Under the pieces are notes generated by a model that searched no databases, was not told the origin of the DNA, and saw only the letters and a list, made by a program, of their open reading frames with translations. A stretch of 64,000 nt of DNA from Streptomyces sp. NBC_00557 (GTDB lineage: Bacteria > Actinomycetota > Actinomycetes > Streptomycetales > Streptomycetaceae), in contig NZ_CP107796.1 of NCBI RefSeq assembly GCF_036345995.1, positions 6,014,001 to 6,078,000 on the forward strand, given 5' to 3'. The position numbers and the translations under genes are program-made. Below, piece after piece: positions 9,399-17,151 of the stretch. Positions within the stretch are counted from its first letter, which is position 1; each line of letters starts with the position of its first letter.

Positions 9399-10457
9399 TC
9401 ACGGGTGCGAGGTCCCCTCCCGGGGGGTGGTACCAGGTACACCGCCGGCCGCGGCCAGCAGCCTCGCCTCCACCTCCGGATCGACGCCCTTGGCCGTGCG
9501 GTCCGGCCGCACCGGCGCCGTGCCGCCGAGCTCCGTGAGCCAGCGCCAGGTGTCCGCGACGGTCTCCCGGGGCGGCCGGCACACCAGGCCGGTGGCCAGC
9601 GCCCGGGACACGTCGGTGCGGTGCGCGCACGCGTACAGCTCGCTGTCCGGCGGCACCCACACCGGCAGGTCCGTCCACGGCTCGATCCCGGCGGCCAGGA
9701 CGGCCTGCGGATCGGTCCAGCGCAGCTCGGCGCCCGAGCCGGTGACCCGGACGCACTCGTCGAGCAACTCGCCCATGGTGCTGTGGCCCGGCGGTCCGAT
9801 CAGGTCGTACGGGCCGCCGAGCCCCTGTTCCACCGCGCCGAGGAGCCAGCCGGCCAGGTCGCGGGCGTCGACGAACTGCACCGGCAGCTCGCGCGGCCCG
9901 GGGGCCAGGACCGGGCCGCCGCGGGCGATCCGGGTCAGCCACCAGGGCAGCCGGCCCACGTTCTCGTACGGCCCGAGGATCAGCCCGGCCCGCACCAGCA
10001 GCGAGTCCGCCGCGCCGAACGCCTCGACGGCGGCCAGTTCGCCGCCCCGCTTGTCGCTGGCGTAGTCGGCCGGCCCGGCGTCGGCGGCGCCCTCGACCAG
10101 CGCCCCGGCGTCGTCGGGCCCGTCCAGCGAGGGCCAGGGCCAGGCGTACACCGACCGGCTGGAGACGTACGCGTACCGCCCGGCACGGCCCCGCAGCAGC
10201 CGTGCCGCGGCGAGCACGGCACGCGGCTCGGCCGACCAGGTGTCGATCACGGCGTCCCAGGAGCCCGCGTCGGCGGCCAGTGCGGCGAGGCCGTCCGGGG
10301 CGGTGCGGTCGCCGTGCAACGACCGCACCCCGGGCGGGGGCTGGTGCCGTCCGCGGTGGAAGACGGTCACCTCCCAGCCCCGCCCCAGCGCGGCCTCGAC
10401 GACCGCCCGCCCCACGAATTCCGTACCGCCCAGCACCAGAAGTCTCATGCCGGGCAT
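9399..10457 (-). CDS. NAD-dependent epimerase/dehydratase (extended SDR)
   Basis: About 352 residues. Start taken at ATG 10457 because GGAG lies 8 nt before it; a second ATG at 10448 gives MRLLVLGGTEFVGRA and is possible. The Rossmann motif GGTEFVGR opens the protein, and DYASDKRGGE supplies the Tyr-x3-Lys pair of extended short-chain dehydrogenases. The C-terminal half (PVQFVDARDLAGWLLGAVE) is the substrate domain. The family acts on nucleotide-sugars or related carbonyl substrates; the substrate here is unknown. It ends 31 bp upstream of the histidine kinase start, so co-transcription with that pair is possible. Confidence 0.87.
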   Translation of the reverse strand: MPGMRLLVLGGTEFVGRAVVEAALGRGWEVTVFHRGRHQPPPGVRSLHGDRTAPDGLAALAADAGSWDAVIDTWSAEPRAVLAAARLLRGRAGRYAYVSSRSVYAWPWPSLDGPDDAGALVEGAADAGPADYASDKRGGELAAVEAFGAADSLLVRAGLILGPYENVGRLPWWLTRIARGGPVLAPGPRELPVQFVDARDLAGWLLGAVEQGLGGPYDLIGPPGHSTMGELLDECVRVTGSGAELRWTDPQAVLAAGIEPWTDLPVWVPPDSELYACAHRTDVSRALATGLVCRPPRETVADTWRWLTELGGTAPVRPDRTAKGVDPEVEARLLAAAGGVPGTTPREGTSHP

Positions 10458-10516
10458 CGTGCCCGCTCCGGGCGCGCGGTGGTACGGGACTCTGCCGAGG
10501 GCAGAGCGGAGACCGG

Positions 10517-11098
10517 TCAGCGGCCGGTCGGCGGGGTGTACTTGTAGCCGACCCGGCGCACCGTCTGGATCGTCTGGCGGTGCTCGGCGCCCAGCTTGCG
10601 GCGCAGCCGGGCGATGTGCACGTCGACGGTCCGGCCGTCGCCGACATGGCCGTACCCCCACACCGTGGTGACCAGCTGGTCGCGGGTGTGCACCCGGTGC
10701 GGATGGGCCACCAGGTGCGCCAGCAGCTCGAACTCCAGGTAGGTGAGGTCGAGTTCACGGCCCTCGACGCTGGCGGTGCGGCGCACGGGGTCGATCCGTA
10801 CCAGCGGCTCGGGGCCCGTCCCGGGCGCCCGCTCCGGCTGGTCCCCCTGGTCCGGCACCGCGACCGGCAGGAACGGGGGCCGCTGGTCGGCCGGGACCAG
10901 CACCAGGTAGCCGACCATCGGGGGCTGTCCGGGCAGGGCCGGCAGGGTGTGCTGCGGCGCGGGCAGCCAGGTGGCGCCCGGCGGCAGCAGGTCCGCGACG
11001 TCGACCACCTCGTCCCGGTCGACGGCGCGCAGCCGGTGCCGGGCGGGGGCGGTGAGAGTGGAGGCGGAGGCGGGGGAGAGAGAACGAGTGGTCGCCAT
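10517..11098 (-). CDS. Winged-helix (OmpR/PhoB-type) regulator lacking a receiver domain
   Basis: 193 residues. The C-terminal 95 residues are a PhoB-type winged helix: LTYLEFELLAHLVAHPHRVHTRDQL, VDVHIARLRRKLG, IQTVRRVGYKY. The first 95 residues are Pro/Ala-rich and do not form a receiver (no DD pair, acceptor Asp or Lys), so this is an orphan regulator that is not controlled by a standard phosphorelay. It resembles the single-domain winged-helix regulators found next to glnII in Streptomyces. It is transcribed away from glnII in a long upstream region that holds a small Cys-Cys ORF. Confidence 0.87.
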   Translation of the reverse strand: MATTRSLSPASASTLTAPARHRLRAVDRDEVVDVADLLPPGATWLPAPQHTLPALPGQPPMVGYLVLVPADQRPPFLPVAVPDQGDQPERAPGTGPEPLVRIDPVRRTASVEGRELDLTYLEFELLAHLVAHPHRVHTRDQLVTTVWGYGHVGDGRTVDVHIARLRRKLGAEHRQTIQTVRRVGYKYTPPTGR

Positions 11099-11571
11099 GA
11101 GAGGTCAGCTCTTTCGCGCGAGAGGTTCGTCGGTGGGAGCGACGGCCGCGATTCGTGGTCGGGCGCGCCGGAGGACGTACGTCGTTCGCGCTGGCCGAAG
11201 GCCGGGGGTTACGGCTTTAGAGGGCCCGCGCGTTCACCGCGCGGCAACACACCCGGTCGAAGTCGTGGTGCTGACGGGAAGGCCAGAAGGGCTCGAGGTC
11301 ATGGCGACCCGTCGCGGTGGTCTTCTGGAAGCTGGCCATGCGCCCATTGAAGCAGACACCGCCCCCGGACAGGACCCCTGTGCGAGATGTCGTCTCGGTA
11401 TCCGGACGGGGCGACGCCCAGCCGAGCACGGTCGCGCGGGCCGGCAGCTCCCCCCAGTCGGTCTCCACGCCCCCACGATGGCACGCGCCGCCGACAACGC
11501 GGCAGGCAGACGGCGTGCGAAAGGGGCGCCCACCTCGCGGTGAGCGCCCCCAGAGGGCCCTGCGGCGTGGA
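11099..11571. other. 473-bp intergenic region between the winged-helix gene and glnII
   Basis: This stretch lies upstream of the winged-helix gene and downstream of glnII (both minus strand). It contains the small ORF at 11217-11339 and a short hairpin-forming stretch (GGCCGAAGGCC, near 11188-11198). No other gene with convincing codon bias was found. Confidence 0.6.
11217..11339 (-). CDS. Small ORF, possible Cys-type leader peptide
   Basis: 40 residues from ATG at 11339 to TAA. The C-terminal part, RQHHDFDRVCCRAV, resembles the RRHVDLxRVxSxxC signature of short Streptomyces peptides annotated as putative leader peptides, which often precede sulfur or cysteine-related genes. Two adjacent Cys codons (TGT TGC) sit near the end. 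The next gene downstream on the same strand is the orphan winged-helix regulator 118 bp away. No strong ribosome-binding site is seen, and the start is uncertain. It may equally be a chance frame. Confidence 0.4.
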   Translation of the reverse strand: MASFQKTTATGRHDLEPFWPSRQHHDFDRVCCRAVNARAL

Positions 11572-12603
11572 TCAGACCTGGCCGGCCTTCTCCAGCGCGG
11601 TGCAGCAGGTGTCCACCAGCAGGCGGGTCACCACGTACGGGTCGACGTTGGCGTTCGGGCGGCGGTCCTCGATGTAGCCCTTGCCGTCCTTCTCGACCTG
11701 CCACGGGATGCGCACCGAGGCGCCGCGGTCGGAGACGCCGTAGGAGTACTTGTCCCACGGGGCGGTCTCGTGCAGGCCGGTCAGGCGCTCGTCGATGCCG
11801 GCGCCGTAGTTCTTGACGTGGTCCAGCGGCTTGGAGCCCTCGCCGAGCGACTCGCACGCGGTGATGATCGCGTCGTAGCCCTCGCGCATGGCCTTGGTGG
11901 AGAAGTTGGTGTGCGCCCCCGCGCCGTTCCAGTCGCCCTTGACCGGCTTCGGGTCCAGGGTCGCCGAGACGCCGAAGTCCTCGGCGGTGCGGTACAGCAG
12001 CCAGCGGGCCACCCACAGCTGGTCGGAGACCTCCAGCGGGGCGAGCGGGCCGACCTGGAACTCCCACTGGCCCGGCATGACCTCGGCGTTGATGCCGGAG
12101 ATGCCGAGACCGGCCTTCAGGCAGTTGTCCAGGTGGGCCTCGACGATCTCGCGGCCGAAGATCTCGTCGGCGCCGACACCGCAGTAGTAGCCGCCCTGCG
12201 GGGCCGGGAAGCCGCCCTCGGGGAAGCCCAGCGGCCGGGAGCCGTCGAAGAAGGTGTACTCCTGCTCGATGCCGAAGACCGGCTCCTGCGCGGCGAACCG
12301 CTCGGCCACCTCGGCCAGCGCGGCCCGCGTGTTGGACGGGTGCGGGGTCAGGTCGGTGTCCAGGACCTCGCACAGCACCAGGACGTCGTCGCCGCCGCGG
12401 ATCGGGTCGGGGCACGTGAAGACCGGCTTGAGCACGCAGTCCGAGGAGTGGCCCTCGGCCTGGTTGGTGGAGGAGCCGTCGAAGCCCCAGACGGGCAGCG
12501 ACTCCAGGCCGGCGAAGTCACCCGTGATGACCTTCGTCTTGGAACGGAGCTTCGCCGTAGGGACGGTGCCGTCGATCCAGATGTACTCAGCCTTGAAGGT
12601 CAC
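11572..12603 (-). CDS. glnII: Glutamine synthetase, eukaryotic-type (GSII)
   Basis: 343 residues, the normal size of octameric/decameric GSII and much shorter than GSI. It forms glutamine from glutamate, ammonia and ATP. Signature segments: WGFDGSSTNQAEG, GIEQEYTFFD, NAEVMPGQWEFQVGP, GDWNGAGAHTNFST and RIPWQ...EDRRPNANVDPY. Unlike GSI there is no adenylylation-site Tyr loop, so control is expected at transcription. A full four-element GlnR box lies about 105-140 bp upstream. The MarR gene ends just beyond that box, so glnII has its own promoter. Confidence 0.97.
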   Translation of the reverse strand: MTFKAEYIWIDGTVPTAKLRSKTKVITGDFAGLESLPVWGFDGSSTNQAEGHSSDCVLKPVFTCPDPIRGGDDVLVLCEVLDTDLTPHPSNTRAALAEVAERFAAQEPVFGIEQEYTFFDGSRPLGFPEGGFPAPQGGYYCGVGADEIFGREIVEAHLDNCLKAGLGISGINAEVMPGQWEFQVGPLAPLEVSDQLWVARWLLYRTAEDFGVSATLDPKPVKGDWNGAGAHTNFSTKAMREGYDAIITACESLGEGSKPLDHVKNYGAGIDERLTGLHETAPWDKYSYGVSDRGASVRIPWQVEKDGKGYIEDRRPNANVDPYVVTRLLVDTCCTALEKAGQV

Positions 12604-12707
12604 GGGGGCCGTCCTCGGGGTGGTGGGGCCGCACTCGGTGCGGGTGCTGCGGGTTGCTGCGGCGCCGGGGCGCCGCGCCGATCTGCCGCGCAGCCTGTCA
12701 ACAGGCG

Positions 12708-12745
12708 GTTTCCCGGCCGTTGCCCGTGTGTGAACCCCGCGTTAC
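12708..12745 (-). promoter_or_regulatory. GlnR operator of glnII
   Basis: Read on the minus strand: GTAAC-n6-TTCAC-n6-GCAAC-n6-GAAAC, with exactly six bases between each pentamer. This is the a-b/a-b arrangement of actinobacterial GlnR boxes (gTnAc-n6-GaAAc). Its last element overlaps the stop codon of the MarR gene. Confidence 0.88.
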
Positions 12746-13236
12746 CTGGTCCTTCCGCCTCCCGGCTCACGTGGTGAGGCGCCGGCGGACGGGGTATGGG
12801 CGCCCTCCGCCGCGGCCTGCCGCACCCCGTCGAGGAAGTCCCGGATCGCGGCACGCTGGTGGTCGTCGTAGCCGCGCAGCAACTCCGTGGAGCGCTCGAT
12901 GAGCGGCCCGAAGAAGGCCCATCCGAGGTCCACGGCGGCTTCCTCCAGCGCCACGACGACCTTCCGCCGGTCCTGTGCGCCGCGCTCCCTGCGCACATGA
13001 CCGGCCCGCTCCAGCCGGTCGAGCAGGGCGGTCGTACCCGCCGAGTTGAGGCCGAGCAGCGCCCCGAGCCGCCCCGCGGTCAGCTCCTCACCGGCCCGCC
13101 GGGCGTCCATGAGCGAGATCAGGGCCCGTACGTCCGTGGGGTGCATGCCGTTCGCCTGCGCGAACCGAGCGCTGTGCAGGCCGAGTTCGACGGCGGCGGC
13201 ACGCAGGAGGTGGACGATCTCCATCTCGGGTGGCAC
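12742..13236 (-). CDS. MarR family transcriptional regulator
   Basis: 164 residues from GTG at 13236, with CGGAGG six bases upstream. The winged-helix core is typical: LTAGRLGALLGLNSAGTTALLDRLERAGHVRRERGAQDRRKVVVAL, including the DRR wing motif. The gene is divergent from the alpha/beta hydrolase gene at 13306; a perfect inverted repeat sits between them, so it probably represses both itself and the hydrolase. Its 3' end overlaps the GlnR box of glnII. Confidence 0.92.
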   Translation of the reverse strand: MPPEMEIVHLLRAAAVELGLHSARFAQANGMHPTDVRALISLMDARRAGEELTAGRLGALLGLNSAGTTALLDRLERAGHVRRERGAQDRRKVVVALEEAAVDLGWAFFGPLIERSTELLRGYDDHQRAAIRDFLDGVRQAAAEGAHTPSAGASPREPGGGRTR

Positions 13237-13252
13237 GCGGGGCCTCCGAAGT

Positions 13253-13293
13253 TATTATCTCGCCGAGCGATTGTCTTGCTGAACGAGATAATA
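13253..13293. promoter_or_regulatory. Probable MarR operator in the divergent promoter
   Basis: TATTATCTCG (13253-13262) and CGAGATAATA (13284-13293) are perfect inverted repeats 21 bp apart, in an AT-richer island between the MarR and hydrolase genes. The arms also stand about three helical turns apart centre to centre. The TATCTCG core is similar to other MarR sites; binding is inferred. Confidence 0.72.
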
Positions 13294-13305
13294 GGGGGCG
13301 ATGCC

Positions 13306-14163
13306 GTGACGGGATACGACGGCCGGGTCTTCCGGGCCGCATACGACGAGCTCCTGGCGAAATGGCCCGGCGAGCGGCAGGCGCTGACCGTCGCCACCCC
13401 CTTCGGCGACACCCGCGTCAACACCTGCGGCCCCCGCGACGCGCCCCCGCTGCTCCTGCTGCCGGGCGGCGGCGGGGCCACCTCCGTCTCCTGGTACGCC
13501 CAGGTCGCGGAACTGGCCCGGATACGCCGGGTGCACGCGGTCGACGTGGTCGGCGCCCCGGGCCTGAGCGTCCCGGCCGGCGACCGCCACCCCCGTACGG
13601 TCGCCGACCTGACGCTCTGGCTGGACGCGGTCCTGGACGGCCTGGGCGTCGCCTCGGCCGACCTGGGCGGCCACTCGTACGGCGGCTGGATCGCCCTCCA
13701 CTACGCCCTGCGCGCCCCCGCCCGGACACGCCGCCTGTTCCTCCTGGACCCGACCCAGAGTTTCGCCGGGTTCAAGGCGGCGTATCTGCTGCGTGCCCTG
13801 CCGATGCTGCTGCGGCCCACGCCCCGCCGGGCCCGCGCCTTCCTGGAGTGGGAGACCTCGGGAGCACCCCTGGACCCTGACTGGCTCGCACTCCAGGAGG
13901 CTGCCGCCGGCTTCCCGGCCGCGAAGCCGGTGACCGGCCCGCGCCCGGCGCCGGACGCGCTGCGGACCCTGGACGCCCGGGTCCTGCTGCTCGTGGCCGC
14001 GAACAGCAGGACCCACGACGCCCGTGAGGTGGCTGCCAGGGCGCAGGCGCTGCTGCCGCACGTGGAGACGGCCGTCCTGCCGGACGTCTCGCATCACGCG
14101 CTGCCGCATGCCGCCCCCGAGGCCCTGGCCCGCCGCCTCACCGCTTTCCTGTCCGGTCCCTGA
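13306..14163 (+). CDS. Alpha/beta hydrolase
   Basis: 285 residues from GTG at 13306 (GGGGG seven bases upstream). The fold is shown by the oxyanion strand LLLLPGGGGATSVSWY, the nucleophile elbow GGHSYGGW (Ser), and a late His in LPDVSHHALPHAA. No lid or cofactor-binding insertions are evident. The substrate is unknown. Because it is divergent from a MarR regulator with a shared operator, it is likely induced by a small aromatic or toxic compound that the enzyme may process; that is inference. Confidence 0.88.
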   Translation: MTGYDGRVFRAAYDELLAKWPGERQALTVATPFGDTRVNTCGPRDAPPLLLLPGGGGATSVSWYAQVAELARIRRVHAVDVVGAPGLSVPAGDRHPRTVADLTLWLDAVLDGLGVASADLGGHSYGGWIALHYALRAPARTRRLFLLDPTQSFAGFKAAYLLRALPMLLRPTPRRARAFLEWETSGAPLDPDWLALQEAAAGFPAAKPVTGPRPAPDALRTLDARVLLLVAANSRTHDAREVAARAQALLPHVETAVLPDVSHHALPHAAPEALARRLTAFLSGP

Positions 14164-14166
14164 ACC

Positions 14167-14898
14167 TCACCCCACCTTCTCGATCCGGGCGTGCCGGATG
14201 AGGAACTTGCCGGGCTCACGGACCTGTTCGAAGGCCGCGTTGTTGAGCAGCACGCAGCTGCCGGACACGGAGGTCACCTTCACCGTGGTGGACTTGTTGT
14301 TGTCCAGGTTGGTGACCTTCAGGGTCGTGCCGGCCGGGAACTGGTTGCTGGACGCGGCCGGGGCGCCGCCCTCACCGGAGAGCGTCACGGTGGAGCCGTT
14401 GCACACCTGCTGACCGGAGGCCGCGGCCCCGCCGCCGGCGTTGTTCCCGGCGTCGTTCCCCGCGGCGGAGGACTGCGAGGGCTGGGCCGACTGGGCGCCG
14501 CCGGCCTGCTGCCCGGATCCCTGCTGACCGGCACCTTGCTGGCCGGCGACCTGCTGCCCGGTCTGGGAGCCCTGAGCCGACTCCCCAACCGTGCATCCGG
14601 CCGCCTTCTGCTGGACCTCGATCTGCTTGATGACCGCCTCGCGGTTGGCGATCCGGGCCGCCGACTGGGCGTCCGGATGGGCCTTCTGGTCCGCGATGAA
14701 CCGGTCGTTGTTGCCGTGGGCCGTGGCGAGCCCCTGGCACACCGTCGAGTCCGCGGCGGACAGCGTCTTCGCGCCCTGCGCGGGCTGGGCCGCGTTGGAC
14801 GTCGTGGCCAGTGCGAAGGCCCCGCCGCCCGCCACCGCCGCGGCACTGACGAGCAGCGCGATCTTCTTCTTCGTACTGAGGGTGCGCCTACGCGACAT
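14167..14898 (-). CDS. Secreted Gln/Gly/Ala-rich protein
   Basis: 243 residues. MSRRRTLSTKKKIALLVSAAAVAGGGAFALA is a secretion signal. The mature protein has a Cys-bracketed helical segment (TVCQGLATAHGN ... KAAGCTVGE, about 50-100), a Gln/Gly/Ser-rich linker (about 105-160), and a beta-rich C-terminal domain with two Cys (QQVCNGS; SGSCVLLNN). The layout echoes the DUF1996 protein at 5801-7327. The convergent hydrolase gene ends 3 bp away. No enzymatic motif was recognised; probably an extracellular or wall-associated protein. Confidence 0.82.
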   Translation of the reverse strand: MSRRRTLSTKKKIALLVSAAAVAGGGAFALATTSNAAQPAQGAKTLSAADSTVCQGLATAHGNNDRFIADQKAHPDAQSAARIANREAVIKQIEVQQKAAGCTVGESAQGSQTGQQVAGQQGAGQQGSGQQAGGAQSAQPSQSSAAGNDAGNNAGGGAAASGQQVCNGSTVTLSGEGGAPAASSNQFPAGTTLKVTNLDNNKSTTVKVTSVSGSCVLLNNAAFEQVREPGKFLIRHARIEKVG

Positions 14899-15017
14899 GC
14901 GCGCCTCCTGGAGAGGTAGGGGAGCGTACGCCGCTATGTACGAGATGCCGAACGAGGTTACTCAGCGGTTTCGGGTGTCGGTGAAGTGCGCTGTGTCACA
15001 GACGAGTTGAGCACCGC

Positions 15018-15386
15018 TCAGCTCTTGTCGCGGGACAGGGCCTCGCGCACCGCGTCCTCGGAGCGGGCCACCAGGGCCGTACCGTCGTCGGCGGTGATGA
15101 TCGGCCGCTGGATGAGCTTCGGGTGCCGGGCGAGGGCGGCGATCCACCGGTCCCGCGTGGCGGCGTCCCGCGCCCACTCCTTGAGCCCCAGCTCCTTGGC
15201 CTCGGCCTCCTGGGCGCGGGTGATGTCCCACGGCTCCAGGTCCAGCCGGTCGAGGACGGCCCTGATCTCGTCCTCGCTCGGCACGTCCTCCAGATAGCGG
15301 CGGACGGTGTACTCGGCGCCCTCGGCGTCGAGCAGGCTGATGGCGCTGCGGCACTTGGAGCAGGCCGGGTTGATCCAGATTTCCAT
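15018..15386 (-). CDS. ArsC-family (Spx/YffB-like) thioredoxin-fold protein
   Basis: 122 residues. The start MEIWINPACSKC gives a thioredoxin-fold N-terminus with a CxxC pair (CSKC), followed by the insertion RRYLEDVPSEDEIRAVLDRL and the conserved late segment RPIITADDGTALVAR. This is the arsenate-reductase/YffB family, glutaredoxin-like reductases; no arsenic resistance genes are nearby, so a general thiol role is as likely. The ribosome-binding site is weak. Confidence 0.88.
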   Translation of the reverse strand: MEIWINPACSKCRSAISLLDAEGAEYTVRRYLEDVPSEDEIRAVLDRLDLEPWDITRAQEAEAKELGLKEWARDAATRDRWIAALARHPKLIQRPIITADDGTALVARSEDAVREALSRDKS

Positions 15387-15605
15387 GCCGCACACGGTAC
15401 CCGCCACCGGCTCTGTTCGATTTTCCGACGCCCCGGCAGCCCCTCCCCGCACCCCCGTCGCATGCCTCCAATTCCCTTTGCCACCTGGGTGTTTACCCGC
15501 CCCTGCGGTCCTGTGATTGTCAGTGCCCGGCAGTAGACTGGAGGAAGTGTTCGAGGGCGTCGCCGGGCTGTCCGGCGGGGCCCTGACCGCGACAGGAGGA
15601 TGCCT

Positions 15606-15920
15606 GTGCCCGCTGCCGCCCTGAAGCCGAAGCCGTCCCGGACTCAGTCCACCGCCCAGCACCCCGTTCTGTTCGACTCGCCGTACGAGCCCGTGATCAA
15701 GCGGCCGCTGCCGGCCGGGCGGCCCCGCGAGTGGTACGTGGCGCACAACCGCCGCCTGAAGGCCATGCGCCTCGCCATAGCCCTGCTCGACTCGGGCGTC
15801 TACCTCCCGGCCCAGGCCCGGGACGACAAGATCCGCAGCACGGCGGAGGAGATCGGCATGCGCCCGCCCTCCGACACCACCTGCCGCATGGTCCGGGCGT
15901 TCATGCGCTACAGCCGCTGA
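15606..15920 (+). CDS. Conserved hypothetical protein, basic
   Basis: 104 residues from GTG at 15606. An ATG at 15600 is in frame but directly abuts AGGAGG, while the GTG has the ideal six-base spacing. The protein has a Lys/Pro-rich N-terminus, then EWYVAHNRRLKAMRLAIALLDSG and a predicted helical C-terminus ending MVRAFMRYSR. It is soluble and basic, with no known domain. A very strong palindromic hairpin follows. Codon bias supports it as a real gene. Confidence 0.8.
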   Translation: MPAAALKPKPSRTQSTAQHPVLFDSPYEPVIKRPLPAGRPREWYVAHNRRLKAMRLAIALLDSGVYLPAQARDDKIRSTAEEIGMRPPSDTTCRMVRAFMRYSR

Positions 15921-15929
15921 GGCGGACCG

Positions 15930-15971
15930 GCGCCGGGTGTCCCGCCCGCCGGCGGGCGGGACACCCGGCGC
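15930..15971. terminator. Perfect 42-bp palindrome, bidirectional terminator
   Basis: GCGCCGGGTGTCCCGCCCGCC (15930-15950) is followed at once by its exact reverse complement (15951-15971). It lies between convergent genes (stops at 15920 and 15976), so it can end transcription from both sides. Confidence 0.82.
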
Positions 15972-15975
15972 GCTC

Positions 15976-16734
15976 TCACGCCGGAAGGGACTCCAGCGGC
16001 TCCCGTTCGGCCGACGGGGCCAGCAGACGGCTCACGAACTCCCGCCGGTCCTCCGGGTGGTCGCGGAACCACAGCCCCAACCGGTGCTCGGCTCCAGGTA
16101 GTTCGAAGCGGGAGTACTCGGCCCGCGTCGAGAGCGCGTCCTGTACGGCCGCGGTCACCGCCGGCGGAATCACCGCGTCGGCGCCCGGCACCGCCAGCAC
16201 CGCCCGGCCCGCGTACGCCCGGTACGCCTCCAGCGCGGACGAGGCCCGCCAGCTGTCCGGAGTGCGCAGGATCTCGGTGAACCGGCCCCGGCCGTCCCCG
16301 AAGGGCACCTCCCAGGCATCGGGGGAGTAGACGGCGGGGGAGCACAGGCCGACGGCCGCCACCCGCGTGCCGTGGTGCCGTACGAGATCGGCGACGGTCT
16401 GTCCGCTCATGCTGAACCCGACCAGAATCAGCGGGTCCTCCGCCGGGACGTGCGCGTCGAGCACCGACACCGCCTGCTCGAACCGGCGGCGCAGGCTCAG
16501 CTCAGCGAGTCTTCCCGTGCTCCCGCCGTGCCCGGAGAAGTCGAAGGCCAGGGCGCGGCAGCCCTGCCCGGCGAACTCGCCGACCAGCGGCAGGAGGCGG
16601 TCCTTGCTGCCGGTGCCCGCGCCGTGCAGCAGCACCGCGGTGGCCCTGCCGGACGCACCGGTGTGCACGCCGCTGAGCCGTTCGCCGTCGAAGTCGTGGG
16701 TGAAGTACGCCAGTTCGCTCATGGAGTCATTCAC
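15976..16734 (-). CDS. Alpha/beta hydrolase (serine aminopeptidase S33-like)
   Basis: About 252 residues from GTG at 16734; ATG at 16722 (MSELAYFTHDFDG) is an alternative. Motifs: oxyanion region AVLLHGAGTGSKDR, ALAFDFSGHGGST, nucleophile elbow VGFSMSGQT, a late Asp in VPGADAVIPPAV, and His in LPGAEHRLGLW. Typical of small cytoplasmic acyl- or peptide hydrolases. Substrate unknown. Isolated gene, convergent with the basic hypothetical gene and divergent from the small membrane gene at 16861. Confidence 0.85.
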   Translation of the reverse strand: MNDSMSELAYFTHDFDGERLSGVHTGASGRATAVLLHGAGTGSKDRLLPLVGEFAGQGCRALAFDFSGHGGSTGRLAELSLRRRFEQAVSVLDAHVPAEDPLILVGFSMSGQTVADLVRHHGTRVAAVGLCSPAVYSPDAWEVPFGDGRGRFTEILRTPDSWRASSALEAYRAYAGRAVLAVPGADAVIPPAVTAAVQDALSTRAEYSRFELPGAEHRLGLWFRDHPEDRREFVSRLLAPSAEREPLESLPA

Positions 16735-16860
16735 TCACGGCGGGCCCCCGCCGGACGGAAAACCGGATGCGGGCCCCGTGCCGGGCTCCCTACGCTGAAC
16801 AAACGGCACGAAGCCGACACACCCCACCCCCCGCCACACTCACCCCAACGGAGGTCCGTC

Positions 16861-17136
16861 ATGCGTGGCATCCTCGCGTCCGGGACCGTCGTCCTGGTGA
16901 TCCTCGGCATCGGAAACCATCTGTGGTGGCTCGCCGCCGTCGCGCTGCTGTATCTGTACGCGACGCACGGACGCGGCTCCCCCGGCACGCCACCGGCCGG
17001 CCCGGCCGGCCCGCCCCTGCCGGACAGCTACCGCGCCTACCGCGAGCGCCGGGACCGGCAGGCGAAGTGGGAGCGCCGCTACCGCCGCGAGCGGCCCTTC
17101 GAGGCCCGTCGGCAGGCGCGGGAGAAGAGCAGGTGA
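16861..17136 (+). CDS. Small membrane protein
   Basis: 91 residues, ATG with GGAGG at the right distance (16850-16854). The N-terminal half is hydrophobic (ILASGTVVLVILGIGNHLWWLAAVALLYLYATHG, probably two short helices or a hairpin). After a Pro/Gly linker comes a highly basic tail with many Arg (YRAYRERRDRQAKWERRYRR), probably cytoplasmic. No family recognised. It ends 15 bp from the convergent pspAB stop. Confidence 0.78.
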   Translation: MRGILASGTVVLVILGIGNHLWWLAAVALLYLYATHGRGSPGTPPAGPAGPPLPDSYRAYRERRDRQAKWERRYRRERPFEARRQAREKSR

Positions 17137-17151
17137 GCCAGGCGTCCCCGG

